From Pseudomonadales bacterium (GTDB lineage Bacteria; Pseudomonadota; Gammaproteobacteria; Pseudomonadales; Azotimanducaceae), in assembly GCA_016779325.1 (NCBI GenBank), contig JADHNU010000011.1, forward strand, positions 1 to 59,761: a stretch of 59,761 bases of DNA, written 5' to 3'. The translations under genes and the position numbers were made by a program. A model generated the notes under the pieces. That model was not told the DNA's origin. It was given only the letters and a program-made list of their open reading frames with translations, and searched no databases. Shown piece after piece: positions 29,047 to 38,413 of the stretch (the first letter of the stretch is position 1; every line of letters begins with the position of its first letter).

Positions 29047-31812
29047 ATGGAAAAGACCTACCAGCCCGAGGCCATCGAAGCCGACCTTTACGCCCGCTGG
29101 GAAGCGGAGGGTTACTTCGCCCCGAGCGGGGCAGGCACCCCCTATTGCATCATGATCCCGCCGCCAAACGTCACCGGCAGCCTGCACATGGGCCACGCCT
29201 TTCAGGACACGCTCATGGACGCCCTCGTGCGCTACCAGCGCATGGCCGGGCACAACACGCTCTGGCAGGTGGGCTGCGACCACGCCGGCATTGCGACGCA
29301 GATGGTCGTGGAGCGCCAGCTCGAACAAACCCAGGAATCTCGAGCCAGTCTCGGCCGAGAAGCCTTTGTAGACCGGGTGTGGACTTGGAAGGAAAGCTCC
29401 GGCGGGCAGATCACCCAGCAGCTGCGCCGCATGGGCGCCTCCGTAGACTGGTCCCGGGAACGCTTCACGATGGATCCGGGGTTCTCCGAAGCGGTCCAAG
29501 AGGTTTTCCTGCGCCTCTATGAGGAGGGGCTGATCTATCGGGGCAAGCGCCTGGTGAACTGGGACCCGGTCCTCAAAACCGCCCTCTCCGATTTAGAGGT
29601 GGAGAATCGGGAGGAAAAGGGCAGCCTCTGGCATTTACGTTACCCCCTCGAAGGCGGGGCCAGGAGCGCCGATGGCGCCGCTTACCTTGTGGTGGCCACG
29701 ACCCGGCCGGAGACCCTGCTGGGCGATGCGGCGGTGGCCGTGCACCCGGAAGACCCCCGCTACCAACACCTCATCGGCGCCCGCGTGACCCTGCCCCTCA
29801 CGGGCCGGTCCCTGCCCATCATTGCCGATGACTACGTCGATCCGGCCTTTGGGACCGGGTGTGTGAAGATCACCCCTGCCCACGATTTCAACGACTACGC
29901 CGTAGGCCAACGGCATAAGCTCCCGCTTCTTAACATTTTTACCGATGAGGCCCGCATCAACGACAGCGCCCCCGAGGCCTTTCGCGGACTCACGCGCGAA
30001 GCCGCGCGGCAAGCAGTACTGGAGGCCTTTGAAGCGGAAGGGCTGCTCGACGAAGTTAAGGACCACACCCTCATGGTGCCCCATGGTGACCGCTCCGGGG
30101 CGGTTATTGAGCCCTATCTCACGGATCAGTGGTTTGTGGCCATGGCCTCCCTTGCCAAACCCGCCATCGAGGCAGTGGAACAGGGCGAGGTTCGCTTTGT
30201 TCCGAAGCAATACGAGAACGTGTATTTCTCCTGGATGCGCGAAATCCAGGATTGGTGCATTAGTCGCCAGCTCTGGTGGGGCCACCGCATTCCTGCCTGG
30301 TATGACGAGGCAGGCCAGGTCTACGTGGGCCGGAGCGAAGCGGACGTTCGGGCCGCCCATGGCTTGGACCCAGAGATTAGGTTGCACCAAGATCCGGACG
30401 TGCTAGAAACCTGGTTTTCCTCGGCCCTCTGGACCTTCGGCACCCTGGGCTGGCCTGAAGACACGGAAGCCCTCCGCACCTTCCATCCCACGGACGTGCT
30501 GGTGACGGGCCACGACATCATTTTCTTCTGGGTGGCCCGGATGATCATGATGACCCTCAAGTTCACGGGGGACGTGCCCTTCAAGACCGTTTATATCCAC
30601 GGGCTGGTGCGCGATGCGGAAGGGCAGAAAATGTCCAAGTCCAAGGGCAATGGCTTAGACCCCCTGGACCTCATCGATGGCATTGAGCTCCAGGCGCTGG
30701 TGACCAAGCGCACCTCGGGCATGATGCAGCCCCAGCTGGCGAAACGCATCGAAAAGGCCACGCGGCGAGATTTTCCCGATGGCATCCCCGCCTTTGGCAC
30801 CGATGCCCTCCGTTTTACCTTCTGCGCCCTCGCCTCCACGGGGCGGGACGTGCGCTTCGATCTGGCCCGCATCTCCGGCTACCGGAACTTCTGCAACAAG
30901 CTCTGGAACGCCTCCAGCTACGTGCTCAGCAACACGGAGGAGGCAACGCTCGAAGGCGGCGCCCTCTCCCTGGCCGATCGCTGGATCCGCTCCCGACTCC
31001 AACAGCTCATCGAAGAAGTCCACTTCGCCTTCGACACCTTCCGCTTCGATGTGATGGCGCAAAAGCTCTACGACTTCACCTGGCATGAGTACTGCGACTG
31101 GTACCTTGAGCTCACCAAGCCCGTGCTGCGCGAAGGCGACCCGGCGGCCCAGGCTGGCGCCCGGCGAACGCTCCTTGAAGTGCTCGAAACGCTCCTGCGG
31201 CTCATGCATCCCGTCATGCCCTTTCTTACGGAAACCCTATGGCTCCGGGTTGCCCCGCGCCTGGGGGAGGCGGGGCCAACGCTGATGCTGGCACCGTACC
31301 CGAAGGTGGACGAAGCGGCGCGAAACCCCGAAGCCGAGGCCGAACTCGTCTGGCTGAAGGCCATGATCGAGGGATTGCGTACGATTCGCGGCGAGATGAA
31401 CCTTGCGGGTAAAGTGAAGCTCCCCGTACTCCTCGCCGATGGCAGCGACGAAGACGACGCCCGCGCCGCGCGCCATGAGGTCCTGCTGAAGCAGCTCGCT
31501 GGCCTAGAGGGCGTAAGCCGCCTCGCAGCGGACGCCCCCGTGCCGCCAGCGGCCCTTGCCCTAGTGGGCTCCCTCAAGGTGCTGGTCCCCCTTGCGGGGC
31601 TCATCGATCCCGCTGCAGAGCGCAGCCGCCTCGAGAAGGCCGTGGATAAGAAGCGCGACGAATGCCGCCGCATCGAGGGCAAGCTGAGTAATGAGCGCTT
31701 TGTCGCCGGCGCGCCGACGGAGGTGGTGGAGAAGGAGCGAGAGAAGCTCGCCGCGGCCCAGGATGCCCTGGGCAAGCTTGAGCAGCAGCTTGAGGCCCTC
31801 GCTGCGCTCTAG
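29047..31812 (+). CDS. valS: Valyl-tRNA synthetase
   Basis: Class I synthetase that charges tRNA-Val. The start at 29047 ([18 protein letters not shown]) gives 921 residues. The HIGH motif is HMGHAF within [15 protein letters not shown]. The editing CP1 domain is in the middle ([17 protein letters not shown]). KMSKS is intact ([11 protein letters not shown]). A C-terminal coiled coil rich in Glu, Lys and Leu (about 850-921) is typical of ValS. A strong bidirectional terminator follows at 31832-31861. Confidence 0.98.
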   Translation: MEKTYQPEAIEADLYARWEAEGYFAPSGAGTPYCIMIPPPNVTGSLHMGHAFQDTLMDALVRYQRMAGHNTLWQVGCDHAGIATQMVVERQLEQTQESRASLGREAFVDRVWTWKESSGGQITQQLRRMGASVDWSRERFTMDPGFSEAVQEVFLRLYEEGLIYRGKRLVNWDPVLKTALSDLEVENREEKGSLWHLRYPLEGGARSADGAAYLVVATTRPETLLGDAAVAVHPEDPRYQHLIGARVTLPLTGRSLPIIADDYVDPAFGTGCVKITPAHDFNDYAVGQRHKLPLLNIFTDEARINDSAPEAFRGLTREAARQAVLEAFEAEGLLDEVKDHTLMVPHGDRSGAVIEPYLTDQWFVAMASLAKPAIEAVEQGEVRFVPKQYENVYFSWMREIQDWCISRQLWWGHRIPAWYDEAGQVYVGRSEADVRAAHGLDPEIRLHQDPDVLETWFSSALWTFGTLGWPEDTEALRTFHPTDVLVTGHDIIFFWVARMIMMTLKFTGDVPFKTVYIHGLVRDAEGQKMSKSKGNGLDPLDLIDGIELQALVTKRTSGMMQPQLAKRIEKATRRDFPDGIPAFGTDALRFTFCALASTGRDVRFDLARISGYRNFCNKLWNASSYVLSNTEEATLEGGALSLADRWIRSRLQQLIEEVHFAFDTFRFDVMAQKLYDFTWHEYCDWYLELTKPVLREGDPAAQAGARRTLLEVLETLLRLMHPVMPFLTETLWLRVAPRLGEAGPTLMLAPYPKVDEAARNPEAEAELVWLKAMIEGLRTIRGEMNLAGKVKLPVLLADGSDEDDARAARHEVLLKQLAGLEGVSRLAADAPVPPAALALVGSLKVLVPLAGLIDPAAERSRLEKAVDKKRDECRRIEGKLSNERFVAGAPTEVVEKEREKLAAAQDALGKLEQQLEALAAL

Positions 31813-31831
31813 GCCCTTTTCCCAGGTATAA

Positions 31832-31861
31832 AAAAACGGCCGCCCGGGGGCGGCCGTTTTT
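31832..31861. terminator. Bidirectional terminator between valS and the cold-shock gene
   Basis: AAAAACGGCCGCC (31832-31844) pairs with GGCGGCCGTTTTT (31849-31861) around a 4-base loop. The A and T tracts on both sides let it end valS on the plus strand and the cold-shock gene on the minus strand. Confidence 0.9.
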
Positions 31862-31882
31862 AGCAATCAGCGAGGGGGACGC

Positions 31883-32089
31883 TTAGAGCGTCGTCACCTT
31901 GTCTGCTGCCGGGCCTTTCTGGCCTTGCACCACGTCGAACTCGACGAGCGCGCCTTCAGCCAGGGTACGGAAACCCTGCGACTGAATCGCACTGTGATGC
32001 ACGAACAGATCCTTGCCCCCATCTTCCGGGGTAATGAATCCAAAGCCCTTCTGGTCGTTAAACCACTTCACCGTTCCACGGGTACGCAT
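31883..32089 (-). CDS. CspA-family cold-shock protein
   Basis: Small single-strand nucleic-acid-binding chaperone of 68 residues. The ATG at 32089 has GAGGAG at a good distance and gives [20 protein letters not shown]. Both RNP motifs are present (KGFGFI and DLFVHHSAI), and the C-terminus is [10 protein letters not shown]. The frame is open upstream but without similarity. Csp paralogues are numerous, so no finer symbol is given. Its leader (32090-32217) contains a 14-base palindrome. Confidence 0.96.
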   Translation of the reverse strand: MRTRGTVKWFNDQKGFGFITPEDGGKDLFVHHSAIQSQGFRTLAEGALVEFDVVQGQKGPAADKVTTL

Positions 32090-32174
32090 GACGCGCTCCT
32101 CAGTTGTGCAAGTCGGAGCTACGTGCCACGTACTAACCGACTGCTTCTCATAACGCGGTTCCGCCGCGCAGCGG

Positions 32175-32188
32175 CCGGTAATTACCGG
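32175..32188. promoter_or_regulatory. Perfect 14-base palindrome in the cold-shock gene leader
   Basis: CCGGTAATTACCGG is a perfect palindrome about 86 bases before the csp start codon, in the 128-base region where its promoter must lie. It could be an operator or an RNA hairpin of the long leader typical of csp genes. No -35/-10 pair is clear. Confidence 0.3.
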
Positions 32189-32217
32189 AACTCCCTCCCC
32201 AAACGACGCAGCAGGGC

Positions 32218-32256
32218 AAAAAAAATGCGGCGCGTCTCCGTTCGAGACTGCCGCAT
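32218..32256 (-). terminator. Strong rho-independent terminator after the quinone oxidoreductase gene
   Basis: On the minus strand, ATGCGGC pairs with GCCGCAT and an inner GTCTC pairs with GAGAC around a 5-base loop; eight T residues follow (A run at 32218-32225). It separates the hisH-hisF-slyX-oxidoreductase operon from the cold-shock gene. A second small hairpin without a T tract (GCACCTC/GAGGTGC, 32272-32292) lies just before it. Confidence 0.85.
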
Positions 32257-32339
32257 CGCATATTGCGTCCTGCACCTCGCTCGAGGAGGTGCGCACGATC
32301 CTCGCTTCTCAAGCAGATGTCAACATCTAGCCCGGATTA

Positions 32340-33308
32340 TTACTCGAGAGTGAGTAAAATCTTACCCACGGTCTCGTTGCTCGCCAGGAGGCGATGGGCC
32401 GCGTCCGCCTCGGCCATGGGCAAGGTTGCCTCCACGATGGGTGTCAGCGCGCCGGACCCGAAGGCCGGCCAAAGGCGCTGCTCCAGCGCGTCCATCACCG
32501 CCGCCTTAGCCGCAACGGAGCGCGCCCGCAAGGTCGAGCCGATCACCCGCTGCCGCTTAACCATCATGGGCCCCAGAGCCAGAGAAGCTTGGGCGCCGCC
32601 CATAAGCCCAATAATGACCAGGCGCCCATCCAAAGCCAGCACCTTCATGTTGTGCTCGAGATAGGCCCCGCCGACCGGATCGAGGATCACATCGACGCCC
32701 GCGGCCCCGGTCCAGCCCCCAACGGCCTCCCAGAAGCCGTCCTGGCTCCGATCAAAAGCCGCTTCCGCCCCCAGGGCCAGGCAGCGCTGGGCCTTGCTCT
32801 CTCCCGAAAGGCTAACCGCCACGGGGTTCGAGAACAGCTTACCCAGCTGAATAGCGGCCGTGCCTACACCACTGGCGCCGGCGTGGATGAGGAAGCGCTC
32901 TCCCACCGTGGCCTTAGCCTCGAGATAGAGGTTGAGGTAAGCGGTCGCGAAGACTTCCGGGATCGCGGCCGCTTCCATCACCGTCAGACCCGGCGGTAAA
33001 CGTCGGACCTGCCCCGCGGGCACCACCACGTATTCCGCATAGCCTCCGCCTGCCAGCAGGGCGCAGACTTCCTCGCCCAGCGCGAAGTCCGCGACCTCCG
33101 GGCCAAGGGCATCGATTTCCCCAGCGCACTCCAGCCCAAGAATGGGGCTCGCACCGGGCGGGGGCGCATAGGCTCCAGCGCGTTGCACGAGGTCGGCGCG
33201 ATTCACCGCGGTCGCCCTTACCCGAATCCGTACTTCTCCTACGCCGGGTTCCGGGGTGGCCACGTCATCCCAACGTAGCGCGTCGCCGTCGATTACGATC
33301 GCTTTCAT
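32340..33308 (-). CDS. NAD(P)H quinone oxidoreductase, zinc-independent MDR family (PIG3-like)
   Basis: Medium-chain dehydrogenase/reductase of 322 residues, predicted to reduce quinones with NADPH. The N-terminal GroES-like domain has RVRATAVNRADLVQRAGAY and LGLECAGEIDALG. The Rossmann motif is HAGASGVGTAAIQLGKL. The zinc-ligand cysteines of alcohol dehydrogenases are absent. The PGASPILGLE and DVILDPVGGAYLEHN motifs match the TP53I3/PIG3 subgroup. It is the last gene of the hisH-hisF-slyX unit, 9 bases after the slyX stop. Confidence 0.92.
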   Translation of the reverse strand: MKAIVIDGDALRWDDVATPEPGVGEVRIRVRATAVNRADLVQRAGAYAPPPGASPILGLECAGEIDALGPEVADFALGEEVCALLAGGGYAEYVVVPAGQVRRLPPGLTVMEAAAIPEVFATAYLNLYLEAKATVGERFLIHAGASGVGTAAIQLGKLFSNPVAVSLSGESKAQRCLALGAEAAFDRSQDGFWEAVGGWTGAAGVDVILDPVGGAYLEHNMKVLALDGRLVIIGLMGGAQASLALGPMMVKRQRVIGSTLRARSVAAKAAVMDALEQRLWPAFGSGALTPIVEATLPMAEADAAHRLLASNETVGKILLTLE

Positions 33309-33317
33309 GATCCCTCC

Positions 33318-33518
33318 TCAATAATGGGGCGGCGGGGGCTCCGGGCCTGATTCCTCGGGCCGGTTTTGCACCGCATGGCGTAGGTCCTTCAGGGCCTCCT
33401 GAAGGGCCATGAGCAAGGTGCCCTGCTCCGCTAAAATTCGATCCGTTTCCGCCAGCGCATCGTCCAGAAACGCGAAGCGCGCTTCCAGATCGGCGAGGCG
33501 GGACTCTAACTCCGTCAC
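33318..33518 (-). CDS. slyX: SlyX family protein
   Basis: Short coiled-coil protein of 66 residues with unknown function. The heptad-like ELESRLADLEARFAFLDDAL and a Pro-rich tail ending PPPPHY are the SlyX signature. The ATG overlaps the hisF stop (ATGA), suggesting coupling. Confidence 0.9.
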   Translation of the reverse strand: MTELESRLADLEARFAFLDDALAETDRILAEQGTLLMALQEALKDLRHAVQNRPEESGPEPPPPHY

Positions 33519-34294
33519 CAGCGCATCCTCATGGGCAAGCCTGCATCAGCCAGGGCCTGCTTGAGCTCGGAACAGCGATAATCCCCAAAGTGCACCATGG
33601 AGGCGACCAGCACGGCGTCGGCGGCCCCTTCCGTGAGTGCATCCACCAAATGCTGAGGCGTCCCTGCCCCCCCGGAGGCGATCACGGGCACGCGCACGGC
33701 TTCGCTGAGCAGGCGCGTCAGGGTCAGCTCGTAGCCATCCCGGGTGCCATCGGCATCGATGGAGTTCACTACCAGCTCCCCGGCACCGCGCTGCACGCCC
33801 TCTAGGGCCCAGGCGAGGGCATCGCGCCCGGTCCGCAGCCGGCCCCCGTTGATCACAATCTCATAGCCGGAGGGCACCTCCGCCGTGGGGGCCACGCGCA
33901 GGATGTCCATGGACAGAACCACGTTCTGATTGCCCAAGGCATGAGCGCACTCGTCAATTAAGGCGGGGCGCTGCACCGCAGCAGAATTCACATTAATCTT
34001 CTCGGCCCCGGCCAGACGAAGATCCGTGGCATCGGCCACGGTGCGTACGCCGCCCCCCACGGAAAGGGGGATGAACACCTGCGCGGCCACCGCCTCAACC
34101 ACATCGAGCATAATGCGGCGCTCATCGCTGGAGGCAGTGATATCGTAGAAAACGAGCTCATCGAGCCCATCTTCGTAGTACTCCCGAGCCTTGGCCACGG
34201 GATCTCCGATGTCCTTCGTATCCACGAACTTCACACTCTTCGCCAGCTGGCCGTTGCGGACATCAAGGCAGGCGATTAGACGCTTGGTTAGCAT
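33515..34294 (-). CDS. hisF: Imidazole glycerol phosphate synthase, cyclase subunit HisF
   Basis: With HisH it makes imidazole glycerol phosphate and AICAR from PRFAR in histidine synthesis. The start at 34294 (MLTKRLIACLDV) gives 259 residues; the longer open frame lies inside hisH. The (beta-alpha)8 barrel keeps the catalytic Asp of CLDV, a Lys in the following loop (LAKSVKF, where VKGV is usual), and the second Asp in LSMDILR. Phosphate-binding GGGVRT and ASGGAG loops are intact. It overlaps hisH by 7 bases. hisA, which usually sits between the two genes, is missing here. Confidence 0.93.
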   Translation of the reverse strand: MLTKRLIACLDVRNGQLAKSVKFVDTKDIGDPVAKAREYYEDGLDELVFYDITASSDERRIMLDVVEAVAAQVFIPLSVGGGVRTVADATDLRLAGAEKINVNSAAVQRPALIDECAHALGNQNVVLSMDILRVAPTAEVPSGYEIVINGGRLRTGRDALAWALEGVQRGAGELVVNSIDADGTRDGYELTLTRLLSEAVRVPVIASGGAGTPQHLVDALTEGAADAVLVASMVHFGDYRCSELKQALADAGLPMRMRW

Positions 34295-34947
34295 GCGCTG
34301 CCCTCCTGCGCGGGCGCGAGAGGCCGAAAGCGACCATCCCAGGCGGCGAAGCGGGCGAGCAAGGCAAGCCCTGCCCGACCACTTTTTTCCGTGTGGAACT
34401 GCACCCCTACGTAATTGTTCTGGCCCACGGCGCAGCAAAACGGCTGCTCGTAGATGGCCGTTGCTAAGACGACCTGGGGGTCCGCGGGCGCGGTGTAGTA
34501 GCTATGCACAAAATAGAACGCGTCGTCCTCGTGAAGGTCGGCCAACACCGGATGGGCCTGGGTGACCGTGATGCTATTCCAGCCCATGTGCGGCACTTTC
34601 AGCGTGGGATCCGCAAACTGAAAGCGCCGGGTTTCTCCGGGCACGAGGCCAAGGGTGGGCGTATCCCCTTCCTCGGAATGGCTGAGGGAGATTTGCAGAC
34701 CGAGGCAAATACCCAGGACCGGCACGCCGTCGGCGAGCCGGCGTCGCAGGGCTTCTCCAAGCCCCGTGCGCGCCAACGTGGCCATGGCGCTACCGGCCTG
34801 GCCCACCCCGGGGAAAATGATGCGCTCTGCTCGGGCGAGGTGAGCCGGATCGGCGCTGATCACCGCCGCAAGACCGACTTCAGCGCAGGCGCGCTGCACA
34901 CTCCTGAGGTTTCCGGCGTCGTAGTCGACGATAACCGTTTCAGACAC
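34288..34947 (-). CDS. hisH: Imidazole glycerol phosphate synthase, glutamine amidotransferase subunit HisH
   Basis: Class-I amidotransferase that supplies ammonia to HisF. I chose the GTG at 34947 because GGAG precedes it; an in-frame ATG at 34971 has no clear ribosome site. This gives 219 residues starting VSETVIVDYDAGNLRSVQ. The oxyanion PGVGQAGSAM, the nucleophile LGICLGLQ and the HxE motif VQFHTEKSG complete the triad. It is the first gene of a four-gene minus-strand unit and is divergent from hemH. Confidence 0.93.
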   Translation of the reverse strand: MSETVIVDYDAGNLRSVQRACAEVGLAAVISADPAHLARAERIIFPGVGQAGSAMATLARTGLGEALRRRLADGVPVLGICLGLQISLSHSEEGDTPTLGLVPGETRRFQFADPTLKVPHMGWNSITVTQAHPVLADLHEDDAFYFVHSYYTAPADPQVVLATAIYEQPFCCAVGQNNYVGVQFHTEKSGRAGLALLARFAAWDGRFRPLAPAQEGSAC

Positions 34948-35032
34948 TGGGAGGCTCCGCGGGTGTGACATTGAGGACGGGGGCGGATACTATCCCCCGC
35001 CTTTTTCTCTGTCACCCGCAAGGTGCTCAGTC

Positions 35033-36076
35033 ATGAGCGATCGCGCCGTACTGTTAGTGAATCTCGGCTCGCCGGACACGCCCTCCGTGCCCGACGTGCG
35101 GCGCTATCTGAACGAATTCCTCATGGACGAGCGGGTGGTGGACTTGCCCTGGGCGCTGCGTCGCTTCCTCGTTTCAGTCATCATCCTGCCGCGCCGCCCG
35201 AAGGCCAGCGCCGAGGCCTATGAAAGCATTTGGACGCCTGAGGGTTCGCCCCTGAAGGTCACGACGGAGGTTCTCGCGACAGCGCTGGATAAGGCGCTGC
35301 CCATCCCCGTGCGCTGGGCCATGCGCTACGGCGCACCCTCCATTGAGACCGTGCTTCGGGAACTGGCGGAAACGGGCATTAAAACCCTCCGCTACGTGCC
35401 TCTTTACCCCCACTGGGCCATGTCCACGACGGAAACATCCGTGGTGGAAGCGGAACGGGTTTTGGCGGAGCTCGGTCATCCCTTTGAGCTGGAAGTGCAG
35501 CCGCCCTTTTATGACGACCCGGAGTACATCGACGCCCTGGCGGAAACGGCACGCGCCCATCTACAGCCCGACGATCACCTCCTCTTCAGCTACCACGGTT
35601 TACCCGAGCGTCAGGTGCGGAAATGCGATCCCACGGGCAACCACTGCTTGAAGACGCCAAACTGCTGCGAGGTGCCCTCGCCGGCCCATGGCACCTGCTA
35701 CCGCCATCAGGTTTACGAGACCTCGAAGCTTCTTGCGGAAGCCCTCGGCCTGGGTACGGACCGCTGGGAAGTGGCCTTCCAATCCCGCCTAGGCGGGGCA
35801 AAGTGGATCGAGCCTTACACCGACGAGGTGCTCGAGGCCCTACCCAAACGCGGCCTTAAAAAGTTGGCGGTGATGTGCCCTGCCTTCGTGGCCGACAACC
35901 TCGAAACCCTTGAGGAGATTGGCATGCAGGGCCGCGAGACCTTCGAGGCCGCTGGCGGAGAGCGCTACACCCTAATCCCCTGCCTCAATGCTCAGCAAAG
36001 CTGGGTGGATAGCCTCGCCCGGTGGTGCCTTGACGCCGAACCCCGCCGCACGCGGACCCACGCCAGCGGGTCATGA
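35033..36076 (+). CDS. hemH: Ferrochelatase
   Basis: Inserts Fe2+ into protoporphyrin IX in the last step of haem synthesis. The 347 residues include LLVNLGSPDTP and the catalytic His region LLFSYHGLPERQ. The family Glu region is FQSRLGGAKWIEPYTDE. A Cys-rich insert (KCDPTGNHCLKTPNCCEV and then HGTCYRHQ) gives five cysteines within about 30 residues, absent from E. coli HemH. This may bind a metal or Fe-S cluster. The stop overlaps the next gene by 4 bases (ATGA). Confidence 0.96.
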   Translation: MSDRAVLLVNLGSPDTPSVPDVRRYLNEFLMDERVVDLPWALRRFLVSVIILPRRPKASAEAYESIWTPEGSPLKVTTEVLATALDKALPIPVRWAMRYGAPSIETVLRELAETGIKTLRYVPLYPHWAMSTTETSVVEAERVLAELGHPFELEVQPPFYDDPEYIDALAETARAHLQPDDHLLFSYHGLPERQVRKCDPTGNHCLKTPNCCEVPSPAHGTCYRHQVYETSKLLAEALGLGTDRWEVAFQSRLGGAKWIEPYTDEVLEALPKRGLKKLAVMCPAFVADNLETLEEIGMQGRETFEAAGGERYTLIPCLNAQQSWVDSLARWCLDAEPRRTRTHASGS

Positions 36077-37584
36077 GCGCGCGGCGGGAACGGCTTCGGG
36101 TAACCTGCCCTGCCGGAACGATTGAGGGGTGGCACCGCGGCACCCACCACCAATTCCTCGGCATACCGTATGCCCAGCCCCCCCTTGGACCGCGCCGGCT
36201 CCAGCCGCCTCAGCCCATCGCGCCTCAGGGCTGGCAGGCCTTGGCGCCCCGGCCGGCGCCCCCCCAGCGCGCCGGGCGCGCCCTCGCCCTCCGCCCCGTG
36301 GGGGACGTCAGCGAAGACTGCCTCCACCTGAATATCACGGTACCCGCGAGCCCTGGGCCCCATCCCGTTTGGGTATGGATTTATGGAGGCGGCTTCACCA
36401 ATGGCGATGCTCAAGACCCCCTTCACGATGGCACCCATCTCGCCGAAACCCTCGGCGTGGTCGTGGTGACCTTCAACTATCGCCTGGGCCTCCTCGGCTT
36501 TCCGCCCCTGGCTGAAGCCGCCAATCTCGGCCTGCTGGATCAGCAAGCCGCCTTGCGCTGGGTACGGGAGAACATCGCCGCCTTTGGCGGCGACGAAAAC
36601 CAGATCACGGTGATGGGGGAATCGGCCGGGGGCATGAGCATCCTGGCGCAGCTGACCTTGGCAGGCAGTGAAGACACCTTTCAGCGCGCCGTGGTGCAAT
36701 CGGCCGCCACGAGCCCCTGGTTGGACCCAGACGCGGTAGCGCGCTGCCACCACTGGCTCAGCGCCCACCTGGGTACGCCTGCCCTCCTGCCCACGCTCCA
36801 AGCGCTGACCTTGCCGGCCCTGTTACAGCTCGGCCAGGACTTAGACACGGCACTCCGAGGGACCCTAGGCCACGGTGTGTTTCGCCCTCAAGCGCGGGCG
36901 GCGGGCCTGGGCCCCACGGAGGAAGCCGGCCTCGCGGCGGCGGCCCACCGAGGCATTCCCCTGCTGCTGGGCTGTACTGCTCATGAGCAGCGTCTCTTCC
37001 TCTTTCCCCAGCGGGCCCTCACCCAAGAAGGGGCCCTGGGACGCCTGCGGAAGGGCTTGAGTCATCGCCGCCGCAGCCCCTGCCCGGACCCGAGGGCACT
37101 ATGGAACGCCTACCTTGAGACCCTTGGCCCGCAACCGCCGTGGCAAACCCTCGCGGCCGCAGAAACGGACCTGTACTACCAAGTCCCCACCCTAGAGCGC
37201 GCCCGGGCCTACGGCGAGGCGCACCGGGCGGAAGGCGCCGATGCCCTGTGGCTTTATCGCTTTGACGCCGTCTCACCGGCACTTCGAGGCCAGCTTGGCG
37301 CAAGCCATGGCCTCGACGTGCCCTTCCTGTTCGGCACCCTCGCCCATCCCTCAGTGGTCCGCTTTGCCGGGGCCGATCCGGTACGGCAGCAGCTCGCGGC
37401 CACCTTGCAACAGGCCTGGCTTGCCTTCTCTACGGGGCAAAACCCCGGGTGGGCAAGCTGGAATCCGAGGAGACTGGAAACGGGACATTTCGACCTCGCT
37501 GGCCTTTCGACGCACCTCACCGGCGCCGATCTGTGTCCCCTGTGGGCCTCAGCGCCTAGGAGCCCTCATGTTGACCTTCCGTAG
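36073..37584 (+). CDS. Type-B carboxylesterase (alpha/beta hydrolase)
   Basis: A 503-residue esterase of the COesterase family, without a visible signal peptide. It carries LGIPYAQPPLGPRR at the N-terminus and SEDCLHLNITVP. The oxyanion motif is WVWIYGGGFTNG, and the nucleophile lies in VMGESAGGMS. The acidic residue is probably in GCTAHEQRLF, and the His in SHGLDVPFLFG. The substrate is unknown. It overlaps hemH by 4 bases and the DUF547 gene by 17 bases, so the three are probably co-transcribed. Confidence 0.92.
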   Translation: MSARRERLRVTCPAGTIEGWHRGTHHQFLGIPYAQPPLGPRRLQPPQPIAPQGWQALAPRPAPPQRAGRALALRPVGDVSEDCLHLNITVPASPGPHPVWVWIYGGGFTNGDAQDPLHDGTHLAETLGVVVVTFNYRLGLLGFPPLAEAANLGLLDQQAALRWVRENIAAFGGDENQITVMGESAGGMSILAQLTLAGSEDTFQRAVVQSAATSPWLDPDAVARCHHWLSAHLGTPALLPTLQALTLPALLQLGQDLDTALRGTLGHGVFRPQARAAGLGPTEEAGLAAAAHRGIPLLLGCTAHEQRLFLFPQRALTQEGALGRLRKGLSHRRRSPCPDPRALWNAYLETLGPQPPWQTLAAAETDLYYQVPTLERARAYGEAHRAEGADALWLYRFDAVSPALRGQLGASHGLDVPFLFGTLAHPSVVRFAGADPVRQQLAATLQQAWLAFSTGQNPGWASWNPRRLETGHFDLAGLSTHLTGADLCPLWASAPRSPHVDLP

Positions 37585-38413
37585 CACTGCGCTCGCCACG
37601 CTGCTCACGCTGTGCCCCGCGCCCTTGCTGGCCGCCTTCCTCGGCTATGGCGACCCCCTCGTGGCCTTTGCCCCACGCGCTCAAGAAACCCTGCCTCCCG
37701 GCCCAGGGCAACCTGAGCCCGGCCTCTACGCCGCCTTTCTCGATCGCTACCTTGAGACTAGGCACCCTGATGGGATACACCGGGTGCGTTATGGGGCGGT
37801 AAGCGAGGCCGATCAGGAAGCCCTTTGGCGATGGCTACGCGCCGAAGCGCAGCGAGGCCCCGGCGGCTTAAGCCGCGACGCCCAGTTCGCCTTCTGGGCC
37901 AACCTATACAACGGCCTGACGCTGGCGCGCGTCCTCGATGCCTATCCCATTTCCAGCATTCTCGACATCAAGCGCTGGCCCTGGAGCTTCGGCCCCTGGG
38001 ATGAAACCCTCCTGACCGTGCAGGGCCAGGCGTTGTCCCTTAATGCGATCGAGCATCGCATCCTGCGCCCCCTGTTCCAGGAGCCTCGGGTGCATTTCGC
38101 CCTAAACTGCGCCTCCCTCGGGTGCCCCAATCTCGCGCCGAGGCCCTACGACGCTAAGACGCTAGAGGCCGCGCTCCAAGCCGGCATAGAGGCCTATCTA
38201 GCGCACCCCCGAGGACTCAGCCTCGAGGCCGGGAAGCTCACGCTGTCGAGCATTTTTGATTGGTATCGGAGCGATTTTCCTGAGCACCGAGACGCGTTTC
38301 TCGCTGCCCTCGCCGCGGCTGCGCCGCAGGCCCTCCGCGCGCCCCTGCAGGCGGTAGAAGGGCCCTTTGCCTATCGCTACGACTGGGCGCTCAACGACGC
38401 AAGGGCGCCCTAG
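37568..38413 (+). CDS. DUF547 family protein, probably exported
   Basis: A 281-residue protein whose first 22 residues form a plausible signal peptide ending in LLAAF. The DUF547 core is clear: WANLYNGLTLARVLDAYP, NAIEHRILRPLFQEPRVHFA and NCASLGCPNLAPRPY with two conserved cysteines, plus LSSIFDWYRSDFP. The family function is not established. A link with thiol chemistry is only suggested by the conserved Cys. The start overlaps the esterase gene by 17 bases; its stop overlaps the convergent GST-like gene by 4 bases. Confidence 0.88.
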   Translation: MLTFRSTALATLLTLCPAPLLAAFLGYGDPLVAFAPRAQETLPPGPGQPEPGLYAAFLDRYLETRHPDGIHRVRYGAVSEADQEALWRWLRAEAQRGPGGLSRDAQFAFWANLYNGLTLARVLDAYPISSILDIKRWPWSFGPWDETLLTVQGQALSLNAIEHRILRPLFQEPRVHFALNCASLGCPNLAPRPYDAKTLEAALQAGIEAYLAHPRGLSLEAGKLTLSSIFDWYRSDFPEHRDAFLAALAAAAPQALRAPLQAVEGPFAYRYDWALNDARAP

